This document shows positions 36,201 through 48,200 of a stretch of 64,000 nt of DNA, piece after piece. The stretch is taken from positions 7,874,802-7,938,801 of the forward strand of contig NC_045145.1 of assembly GCF_008831285.2 (NCBI RefSeq). Direction: 5' to 3'. Positions within the stretch are counted from its first letter, which is position 1, and every line of letters begins with the position of its first letter. Origin of the DNA: Nymphaea colorata. Its lineage: Eukaryota; Streptophyta; Magnoliopsida; Nymphaeales; Nymphaeaceae. A program made the position numbers and the translations under genes. The notes under the pieces are model-generated. The model was given only the letters and a program-made list of their open reading frames with translations. It ran no database searches and had not been told where the DNA came from.

Positions 36201-39200
36201 AGAAATTTGGGGATTAGGGCAGAAAATAGAGATTTGAGGATTAGGGCAAAAAAGAAACAAAGATTAGGGCAGAAATTAGAGATTCTTACCGAACATTCTT
36301 AGTGGGAAAACCTGCTCTGATACCATATAAGATTTTGATATCTAATACCAAACCACCGAATGAACTTAGATGCAAGAGGAGGAAGAGAGAACTGGGCTGC
36401 ACGTCCAAGCAAGAGAGATGAAAAAGAACAACAACAAATGACGTCTGCCTCTTGTTATCATTATATACTAATCACGATTTAGGGTACATCATAAAATACA
36501 CAAAATAACAATAAGATTTACAAGTATGCCACCACCCATGATGTGTTGGGCGTGTGGATCAAATGGGTCGGGTTTGGGTGACCCGATCCATATGTACAAA
36601 CTTAACATTTCTTTCCATGTCCAATGACTGACAACATGAAGGTTCTAGCCCATACATCATAGTTGGCTCCATTAAGTTTGATAGTAGATCCAAACGAGAA
36701 TAGATTTGAAAAAGCTTTGTACTCAACACCAGCCTCTATGTGCTGATTTCCAGATTCAGTTCCATCAAGTTGTATAAATCTGTTGGCAGCCATGCTAGAA
36801 CCACGAAACTAGAACCACGAAAATAGATAACTATAAAAGCCCACGGCAGACAGGATATATACTGGCAAACACAAAATTTTGCAGCCAGAGTTCAACACCA
36901 ACCTACGGCAGACTGAATATAAACAGCATGCACAGACTTACTGCAATCAGATTTCCAGACAAACTGCTCCATTTTGACTGAGAATCGACTCTGCACCACA
37001 GGGCCAAGCAGATCAGACGTTCTCTGGTCTGAATTTTTTAACGACATCAACTGAGTCAAATCTGATATATTCTGCGACATTCTGATGTGATCAACATCAA
37101 CTGTTTGTCAACGACATCACCTGAGTTAGATCTGATACACTGCGACATTCAAATCTGAACAAAGACCGCAACTGGTCAACTTCATCCGATTCGGTTCTTC
37201 AGCAACATCAAGACTTCGACAGCAACATAGGGTGCAGATCACGTCTCTACATGTAGAACGTGATCAGCCCCTTTTCATCAAACAATCCCACCGTATCTTT
37301 TGTAGGCAGCAGAAACTTTAGACGTCCAACCTTTTCTTGAATGAAGAGATGGAAAACAGAGAAGGAGGGAAGCCGCGTGAAACCCTAGATGGCACAGTCC
37401 TAGGTCCGCGGCTCTGATACCATGTTGCGTAGAGAGGTGGAGAAGAGGAGAACGTGAGGAAGGAGGAGAGAATAGGTAGCAGTCATCTATCTGTCGGCTC
37501 GGCTGCTCCTTTTCAATTAGACTAAATAAGGATTAGGGTTATGTTTAACCCTTTACATAAAGAGTCCAACAAAATTTTAAAAATTCAGAAAGCTACCTAA
37601 TATTAAATTCCAAAATATATAAGACTTTAAATACCAAAGCAGCACGTTTCCTCAACAGTATTGATGGCAAATTGATTCAATTCATGGACCAATATATTGA
37701 TGCCACATGTCATACAGTACATTATTAATAATGATTATTTTAGTATTTTAAAAGTTTGCATTATATTTCTATATATTTTCCATTTGTTTTTCAGAAATGT
37801 GTATAACAATAATTTTTTGCCAATTGACAACAGATTCAGTGCTGATTCACCGAATCAGCAGGGCCAAGTCGGTTAAATGTCTAATTTTTACAGCACAACT
37901 GAGAACCATTTCCAGAATAAGCTGGGAATTCCCCCTTCGACACCACGACAAGTTTTTAACAGTACTCAGCCAGCATTCATGAATGCAACCAAATTGCAAT
38001 GTAAAAAAGTTACAGACTCTTTTTTACAATAAACAAAAAACGTGCAAGATCTAACCAGCATAAATCACCAACAGTAGCATTAGAGAGTTCAAGAAATAAT
38101 GAGCCTATGACAAATAAAACAGAATTGTTGCCATCAAACCAGCAATAGCATATTACATTGATAAAATCGTTTTCCATTCGCTTTAATTATATGTTATACC
38201 AGAAGTTTTTTTTTTTTTTTTAGGCTAAACATATCCTAATCTGGTTGGCATGCATATTACATAGTATATAATTATGAAATGGCCACCAAATGCAATCTGA
38301 TATGTTAAAATCCCAAAGATCCTGAAAAGTTGGAGGCTCTACCTAATTCCTCCGCTTATGGCAATGATGTCATTTTAAGACAGACATCATGGGTCAATCA
38401 TGTGAGAAACATGGAGCAAAGTTTCACAGGGGAATCCTGCTACAGATTCAGACCTGTCAACCTCAATCTCGGATGGTGGCCCTTAGGCAGCAACTATAAG
38501 GAAAATCAAAGCAAAATATCTCTGGAAAGCGAAAAATCCACTTCAAAATATAGTGTTCATGTTCTATATAGAGAATTAGATCAGGATAGCGCACATTCCA
38601 TTTCTAAACTTCACATTACAATCTAGAATTCTCTTTGGAACTAGGCAAAGCCTTGATTTTGCAGGGACATCAAAATCAATGGCCAAGATATACACCTAAG
38701 CAAAGAGTAAAATTTTTTATTAGACTGAATACCAGAATAAAACACCCTATTTGCATAAGTGCCCAATTAAGTAGGCTCAGTTTTCCAATGTCATATATAT
38801 ATATACAGCATTGTTTATAAATTTCGATGTTTGCCTATCAAATATTAAGTTCACTGGCATACAAAGCCCAGAGAACCTGCATCCTGAATTTAGCAGCTCC
38901 CAGTAGGGCCTGGAAGGTTGGTCAGATGTAGATTGGAGCGGTCTCTCAGAAGATCTGAACAACTTGTTAGGGCATCCGCAAGGGCCATGAGCAGTTTCCT
39001 TAATGAGATTCTCAACTTACAGGAGTTGGGTGCTCTCCCTTCTGTTGATGGACGCCCAACAAGTTTATTGGAGGAGCAGATCTAGGCACTAAGAATTCAG
39101 CAGTCAGTTCTCAGCCTGCATACAAAATGTAAATCAATTCTTAATACACCATATGGGTGTTTCAGTGGCTAGTCCTTGTTGGAATATAGAGAAGATATTA

Positions 39201-42200
39201 AGGTCAGCCTCCAGCTGCTTGTGTTCTACACTATCTAGAGAATGGAATGTAGAAAATGTTATCATGGTCCTCTACTTCTCATTGTATCCTACAGTAACTA
39301 GGAACAAAATTTTAAGTGACCCTTTACATTCTAAAAGTATATAAATAAACAGGAAGAAGACAAAATAAGAGAGTGGATTCGTTCTCCAAGAAATGGTCAG
39401 TCAGTCAGCCAAGACTTACCCTGTAATGCTTTCCATTAACATATCTTGTTGCAGCCCTCGAAAGTCTATATCGTATACAGCCTTTTCCGTCCAGTCTCTC
39501 AAGGATTGGATCAACATACTGCCAAAGAAAATGAAGTAACTACAGCCATCTTGACCCCAAAAAAAAAAAAGAAACTGAACTAAATATTACCATGCTCAAC
39601 TGGTCTGAGTATACAACAATCTCATAAAACTGTGCAAGATGTTCCAGGAATGCATCAACTCCAGGTCTTTTGAATGTTCTCCAGCCTCTCTCACGCTTTT
39701 GGACAAAGACAAAGAAGAGAAAATTTGATTAAATTAAGCAGAAAAGGATTGCATGTTTTAAGAAATAAGAAGACCAAATCCATGTTCCACTTTCTAGGGT
39801 AGACCCTATGGAGGAATTTCACTCAATACTGTTCACTTTCTAGTTTTATAAGAACATGGACACATTCTAATCCTAAGCAGGTTTTACAGGTAGATGTTCT
39901 TGAAGAAGTTACATCCTTCTAAAGTTCCCCTCTTTTTTTTCTTTTTCTTTTTCTTTTTTTTTTGTTTCTCCTTTTTTCTTTCACTTTATTAACTACCATT
40001 AAGGCCAGATTGCAGTTCCGCACAAAATCATTGACATATTCTCACATATAGGTTCCTCCAAAATATTATTTTTGTAAAGCAACAACCATATCCTAGTAGC
40101 CATCTTCCCATTTTAAGTTGGTCAAACTTAAAAAATGAAGCATATACTAATTCAATCAACCACAGAAGAGGACATGAGGCCCTGTGGGCATAAAAAGAGA
40201 ACTGGTTCATTTCATATATGAAATTGCTTTATTAACAATCTAATGGAAAAGAGACAAAGAAAACAAAACAGTCTCTGTTTAGCCTAAATATAAATCTAAG
40301 TATATAAAGAGAAAAAAAACTAACTATAAGAAGCTGCTATTTTATTAGATATATTAGCTTCCCTTTTAGTACCTTGATAAGATTTCAGCTGCAAACGAAA
40401 ATCTCCAGATTGAGAAAATCAAACATAGTTAACATCAATTAAACCCGTTCATAACAGATGAAATGAAGATCTAATACAACCACCTATTTGCTTAGGGTGC
40501 AATTCAGAACCAAGGATCTTAGGTCAACCGATTTGATATGACAAAGCTTTGCTGATGTGGCATGCTAGCAAACCAAAATCCAAGGTTTGACAAGCTAAGA
40601 ATCTGAAGTCAGAACTAAGATCCAGATTTTGCCATTTCACATCATTAAAAGATCCGACCCATGAATTTAAAAATCTAAGAACCTTGGGATCCAATCATAT
40701 TATAGTTTAATAAAATGCATCCTTCCTGAAAAGAATTTGAAGATGGAAGAAGATGAGCTTTCGCTCATTACTGCAAAAGGAAATATAAACTAAAAATGAA
40801 AAAAAACAATCATTATTCTAAGTCCCCTATCTCATGCCACATAAAAAACCACAAAATTGCTTATTACATCTCCAAGGGCACACTAAGCATCCAATGGATG
40901 ATTCTATTGCATTTTTTAACACTAGATTGATCAACAAAACAAATCTAAATTTGTCATGAATATTTTGAGATGGTGAATAATCATTCATACAAGGAGTGAA
41001 GAATATGTTTCAATTCTTTGAACATATCTATATTTAAGTTGGTAGAAATGGAGCATATTATACTCCCAAGCACATCATTGTTACCACACTTCATATACAA
41101 GCTGATTCTAAGCTCATAAAAAATGTATCCAATACAAACTACAAAAATGGAACCTATCACCACCAACCCAACATTTACCTTCCAGTCAGAATATATCAAT
41201 GTTTCATTAAGATCGAGGACTAATGTAAAGACATGCTGTTCCTGTGGAAGCAGATCTGGAAGAAGTTTTTCTGACGATGGATCTGTAAATCCCTGTTACC
41301 AGAGACATCTATGAGTGCCTATGAAGTAATTATGAATAATATTTTCATTCACTTAGAAGCTGCAAATATATGAACTCTCTCACCTTAACATGCTCTTCAA
41401 TTGACCTCCTAACATCCATATATAACTCCACACATTTAGCAGGCACTGAGATAAAAACAGGATAAGTTACTGATCTAACTGTTCTTTACAAAAAGTACAT
41501 GCTGAACAGGTCAGTGTATATCAAGGCCCAAGCACGGAAAAGAGAGACGTGTTGGAAGCATGTCTCATGTAGGTAATCATTTATCCATTGCAGATGGTGC
41601 TTTCTAGAACATAAAGCTTTATTCCTCCAAAACATTATTCCAAAGAAAAGGTTTCTGATAGCATCTGGAAATTCATTGTTCATGCTGGAAATAGTACATC
41701 CATTTGGTTGTTAATCAATAACAGTACGCCCTAGATCCATGTTGAGGACAGGAATCATGAGGAATATCTCTTAGAAGTGAGAGAGGAAGAGAATTGTAAC
41801 TTCCTTGAACTACTTTTGGAAAAAATAGGTGGTTAAAGCGATTGTGATCTAGACAACTGCACTAGAAGCATGCAATCCCACAAAAAGATCATATGCATTT
41901 ACTAGGCAAGCCTAAGTTTCTCAATGTTACTAACGAACTAACACTACTGATTCATTTCTTCCATTCAGCAATATGCACAGGCATGTTACCTATCAGAAAT
42001 GCATAACAGCTTCTCTGGTTCCTTTCTTCTTCTGTAATCATCTTTGACATGGTTGTGGAGGAGCTAAGTCAATGCCAGTACAGCGAACCAGGTACGCTGA
42101 CACGTGGTGGGTACTTTTGGATTGGTTCCGATCCAAACCACAATTTTTTTTCACGTTTTAACTTTTAAGTCGACACCCTCTGCCTCCATTCTTCAATGCC

Positions 42201-45200
42201 TCTCACCTTCAGCAATCACCAGAAACACATGCCCAGCTGAGGGGAGGTTTGCCGGCCAGCGGTGACCGGCAACGGACAGCAGTCTTCAGCATCACCAGTG
42301 ATGTAAGTTTTTTTTTTTTCTGCCTTCTTTTCATTTGACTCTGTTTTTTGGGCTTTTTTGCATCATTTCCCCCTTTAGCTGTTTGATACCTTCATTTTTA
42401 GCTGTTTCCCCTTTTTTTTGGGTTCCTAACTTTCTTCTGTTGTTGCTAGTGATGTTTCTTCATGATTTTGATTTTGAATTGCTTTACTTTTTCTAGTTCT
42501 GTTTTATTTATGATTAAAATGTACTCGATGATTTTGGGGTTTGATTTTTGGCCCTGCCATTGATAATGCATCTCTTGAGCAGCTGAGGTCTGCCGTATTT
42601 TCCATTTAATATTTTTGAGTTGCTCAAAATCTGCCGTGTTTTCTTTTGAGATCTACTATGTTGTTTACTGAGCTGCTCAAAATGCAGTTTTATCTCCTTG
42701 ATTAGGTTATAGTTTGTAAGATATAAATATTGTTCTGTTTTGAACTGTTAATTTTAAAGCTTTTCCTTTTAAACAGCTAAAAAATGCAGCTCTTGTTTAA
42801 ACAAAGTTATGCTGCTATGCAGCACTGCATTTTTATTTGTAGATCACTGTGTTTCCATTTCAAGTAAGGTCGTCACCAAACAGAGCCAGTTGCCAACCAC
42901 ATCTCAACATCTAAAAAACAAAGTATCAAGTTTATTAATCAATTAGGAGCTGTTGATTCTGCTAATGTGAAAACGTTTGGCCAGAAGATTTCATCTCTAA
43001 AAGCCTGGTTTGGACATTGGCTCACATAATAAATAAAATAAAATTGATCTAGTTAGGAGATAGACACGCCTTACTGTCTGAACAATTTTCACAATAATGT
43101 GAGATCACAATGGGAAACTATTCAACTCAAATAACTGCCTTATTTTCTCTAAAGAAAAATATCTCTTTTACCGGCATTCAGCAGTTAAGTATTTTTCTAA
43201 TTTTCCTCAACTGAAAATATTTATCTCCTCTTAGCCAAAAGAAAGAGGAAATAACCATAAATCCAGAGGAGAAATTTCTCACGCCAATGGGAATCATAAT
43301 GTTTGACATGGTTATATGCGTGCATCACTTGATATAACTGCCCTTAGCGAATTGTTGACTAGAAAAATGATAAATTTGTTGCCCCATTTCTCCTTATTAA
43401 GCCTTCCAGGTCGATTGATGTTGTGATCTAATCTTGGGCGAGTGGATTTATGCACCTAAAGAGGGGAAATATGTAAGCATGTTATACAACGCACTTGCTT
43501 GCTCTTGAAGTTATCATTTGAAAGTTACTATTACTATTTTCAACCAGATTTTACTTCCCAATAACCCACAGTGCATGTAGCAACAAATTTGTGAAACATT
43601 GAAAGGCTCACATTAATGGTATGAATTAGTCCAACACCTACATTCAACCATGTGAGTTTGTTAGCATATCTGCTTGACTCAAGCACGAAAAGACATTTTT
43701 GAGTCACTACACCATTGAAAAAAAAGAAAACATTTTCAAGACTTGTGATACAGGTTTCACCATTAAAAAAACATGTATATACATGTAATTCGCCATAGCA
43801 TTTGCATCATAGTACACCTCATATTGACTGTAGATTGGCATATTTCCCCAAAACCCCATTCCTTGTGAACATGGACATGCTTGCACATACGCGCACACAC
43901 AAAACAAAAAGATAAACAAGGAAAAAACTTGGAAGTAACAATGTATCACAACTCAGTTTCCCGGTAATGCTATCAGCGTACCACGTGAACATAAACAAAA
44001 GCATGCATAGAACTTAAAACTGTTTAAGAACACAAACAGTGCATCATTTATCAGCTTGACCAACAGAAGAGCTAACACTTGATAGTCAAAAAATTACCTG
44101 TCAGGACAGCTGAAGAAAGGACAGCCTGAATTTTCTGCTCCAAAGAAAAAAAAAAGCCCCATTTTATGGAAATTATAAAAGTAAAACAAAATGAAACTGC
44201 AACAATAACAAAAGCAAACCCAAAAAAACAGCCAAGGCATTTAACATCCCTAGGCTAGAAGGCTGATAAAGCATGAAAAATAGCTATCAGATGGCTGTCA
44301 GATACGTTAAAATGCACAAAAAAGTGACAATCATCAATTTATTTAAGATTATAGACATGTGGTCAAAAGTGCACTTAGGTTCTAGGCAGCAGAATAGACA
44401 CCTAAATTGAGGCACCTACATAGCTGAAAGCCAGTAACCAAAATAAAAAAAATGTTAGAAGGTTTATTTTTTCTGTTTGCTATCCTCTATATTGACAGGA
44501 TGGAGTTTCAAAACCACATTTTGCCCCATTTTGCTTTCTTTATTTCTTTGCTTCTTCAACATTTCTGTTGACAGACCGTCACGGTCTTCTGTATGGAGCC
44601 TGAACCTAGTGGCTAGAGATTTTAGTTAAACAGTTAACACTGCATAATAAGGTGGACACAAATGCACAAAAGAGAGAGAGAGAGATGTAGTGAAGGTTCA
44701 TAAAGTGTCTAACAGTCCTAACTTCTGCATCTGCTCTACCGTATCTAAAACAACTGTGGTCAACATTCCTCAAAACCTCACAGAGACGAAATAGTTATTT
44801 CTGCTGATATCTTCCAAAGTTCCAGGAGAGAGAGAGAGAGAGATGCAATTAAAGTTCAGAAATTGTCCAGGAATCCTTGCAACTTCTGCATCTGCTATAC
44901 CACATCTAGTAGGACGGTAGGCAAGATCCCTCAAAACTTTGCACAGGCAAAATAGTAATTTCTGTTCATATCTTCCCGTTTCCAAAATATATCTAGCTTA
45001 TCATTCTATATAAGATTACCAATTCCTTCTCTTATATTTCTCCAGTTGCATTCCTTCGCGAAAATGTCAGAAACTAGTTGCTAAGAATGAGGGTTACCAC
45101 ATACCAGCTCTCCTATGGCACTTCCAGGCATTGAGTCTGGATCCGTTGTCAAAACTCCCAAGCATCAGTTATCTTTTGAAAATAATGGAATACTATTGTC

Positions 45201-48200
45201 AACTAAGAGCAAGATGATAAATATTGTGAGAGTTTCAAACCAAAAATAAAGGTTGATAATATTGTAATCTCCCCTTAACATAGTTCATTTTATATGTACT
45301 TTAAGTTTAAATTCTCCAATTTGAGTTTTAAACTTTTAAAAACTATGTTGAAGCTTAATCAATATTGCAATAAAAAATTAGTAAAAGGATTCATGATGTC
45401 ATATTTTTTTATCATCTTTTTTGAACTTTGGAGATTATTCTGAGAAAAACAAGAAATTAAGAATAGAAACCTTTCAGGAAACCCTTAAAATAAATACCCG
45501 AAGACGATGATTTGTGACAATGGATTAAAGTTACCAACTCAACTGAACAGATGCATAAAAAGGAAAAAGAAATAGGAAAAGGAAATAATTAACTTCTGAA
45601 ACATTTTTAAGCCACCCACCCACCACAACCACCTCTCTCTTTCTCTGTGTGTCTGCCAAAGAAAAAACAAAAAACTCAACACTCACAAGTCACAACACGA
45701 ACAACACCAGAAAAAAGGGGAAGCAATTGAATCCACCCAATGGCCATCCCAAGCTAATCCTCTCCATATACGAAGATTTTCTCCAGCCCCAGCTCTGTAA
45801 CCATCAACTATGAATCAGTTTCCATTTTCTTCCTCTTTTCTCCCTCCGTGTCAGCAGTATACAGTTGAAAATTGATAAAATCCAGTCCTTTACTCATGCC
45901 ATGGTTGCTCTAGTTAAGCATTTGCACTTTTAGAGTCACTAACATAATTGAACTGTATCCTCCATAATTATGCACCAACGTGGAGAGCTGACTATGAATC
46001 CACTATGTCAACCTCTTTAGGAATCTCCTTCTAGTTCATCAACAGGCCCAAGCAAACTGGAGCTAGGTACCCAAAACATGATGATAGCATACACATGCAT
46101 ATGTTGAGTCCTACTAATCACATAAACCAAGTTACCAAACCATGGACCAACTAGCTTCATACATTTAGAAGGTTAAAAGCTAGTATGATACAAAAAGTGA
46201 ACATATCAGCTGATTATTAGGGCATTTGAGCTCAACTAATACTGTCTTATTCATTAGTCATTACTATTCTAGTATGAATGAACATTGCAGCAATTAATGA
46301 AATCTAAGATTGATTTCCAGTGTAGATAATAGCAAACTCAATCATTATTAGTCTTGACTTATCTAGTTCTACACATTGTTCAATGCATGCATAGGCCCCT
46401 CAACTACCTTTTTAGTTAATCATCGGTTAGTCTGGGAAATCGCATAATCTGCACAATAATCTGATAAAATTTCAAGCCCCCTCCAGTATCGCTGAAAAGT
46501 GAAAACTACCTCCATCAACTTAGCATGTTCTTTTCCTACAGAAAATTAATATATGTTGTAATGTCATACTTCCTTTCAATGAGTCGGTTAACAATGACAA
46601 CTATGAATACTAAATGAGAACTTTACAGAAACTGTTCAACTTTTCAAGAGGTAACAAAAGACATCAGGTTTGAGGATGTTACATTATCTGTCTGATTTGC
46701 ACATAGAAGAGGCAGCTAAATGAAAGAAATTGGAACAAATTTTTTTTTTTGTTATTCTGCCAAAAATTGGATGTGCTTTTGTAAAATTTTCAATATTAAA
46801 TCAAACATAGAGTCAGCATCACCGGTTTTATAAGCACCACATGTAGCTGAATGTCTCCCTAGGCAAGAAAGAGACAACTATCTGTTTCTGACTTACATCA
46901 AGAGAAGAAGCCTCATCCCCTGCAGTATAACTTACAGGACTCCGCAATGCAGCTGTCTTCTCATCTATTTCTTCCAGAGAATATGCTGAAAAATACATAA
47001 TTACATAACAATGTTATACTTCAGGTCGCAAAGCATTGAAACAACAAGAGGGTGAAAAAAGAGTTACATTTTATGGGCCTCATCAAGTTACAGTGTCTAT
47101 CAGGAGAAAATCTTAGACAGTTTAAATGTAAACAAAAGCTGAAAAGATTATAGGTTATGGAGAAAAGCTTTTCTAAGCAGCTGTCCTGAAGGTCTTCTAT
47201 GTTGAGGTGCTCCATTAAACTAACTTATATAGAAATAGTTTTCAGCCAACACTACATGTTTCTGCACCAAAATAAGGCGCAACTGGTAGCAGATTGTGCT
47301 GCTTTCTTAGAAAAAAGATCTGAAACCATGACCTAGACAAAGACCGGATGACAACAATTATTACTGTAGAAACAAGCAACACAAGAAAGAACAGAGAAGA
47401 AACACACGATATACGTGGAAAACCTCAATAAGAGGTGAAAAACCACGGAGAAGCTCTAACCTAGGGGCAAAACCGCAACCCTAGGAGAGAGAATGTTATT
47501 TCCACTTAATCAACCATTACACAATAAGTGAGATTATATAAGTGGGAGACCCACCTAGGGTACCGAGCCACCCTCGGTACCCATGCCCATGGGACCGGGT
47601 CCATATCCAGACCCGGTTCCCTATACAAGATATTCTAACACTCCCCCTCAAGCTTGGCATACATGTCAAACATGCCAAGCTTGCTCACATTTTTCTCGAA
47701 TTGAGATGTACATAAGGCTTTGGTTAAAACATCGGCAATTTGATCTTCAGACTTCATATACGGCAGGATCAACTCCTTGGAATCTATGCGTTCCCGTATG
47801 AAATGGCAATCAATCTCCACATGTTTAGTTCTGTCATGCAGGACGGGATTGTTTGCAAGGTTAATCGCAGACTTGTTGTCACAGTACATCTTCAACTTTT
47901 CTTCCGTTTCAACACCAATATCAGCTAGGAGAATCTTTAACCATAACATTTCTGTAACTCCCATAGCCACAGCCCTGTATTCAGCCTCAGCACTGGATCT
48001 AGAGCAAACTTCCTGCCTTTTACTTCTCCATACAACCAGGTTACCCCCCAGAAAGATGCAGCACCCTGTGGTAGACCTCCTAGTATCAGTGCATCCTGCC
48101 CAATCTGCGTCAGAGTATCCTTCAATATTAAGTTGGTCTTGCTGAGTATAGAGTAATCCTTTCCCTGGGTCATTCTTTAGGTACCCCAACACTCTTTCTG

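Larger units (their letters stand above)
31911..36607 (-). mobile_element. Ty1/copia retrotransposon D, nested in C
   Basis: LTRs 31911-32194 and 36326-36607 are flanked by perfect TTTCT duplications (31906-31910 and 36608-36612) inside the gag of C. The primer site 36314-36325 reads TGGTATCAGAGC on the minus strand. Gag, zinc knuckle, integrase, RT and RNase H are recognisable in order; a protease DSGA box was not found. 4,697 bp. The LTRs differ at roughly a dozen places, so this is not a recent insertion. Confidence 0.93.
30720..37657 (-). mobile_element. Ty1/copia retrotransposon C, internally deleted, hosting D
   Basis: Two 235-bp LTRs (30720-30954 and 37423-37657) sit between perfect GTATT duplications (30715-30719 and 37658-37662). 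The primer site 37410-37422 is a perfect TGGTATCAGAGCC. Without element D only about 2.2 kb remains: gag runs straight into the last part of RT, so most of gag, protease, integrase and most of RT are gone. It lies 31 bp from the hAT's second TSD copy. Sense to TIM50. Confidence 0.93.

Noticed and set aside
45105-45168. Minus-strand segment ending in a good donor (GTATGT) and encoding [15 protein letters not shown], considered as a TIM50 exon
   Set aside because: Exons 46897-46985 and 44098-44134 already join in phase and match the conserved order; adding this segment breaks phase at the only available acceptor.
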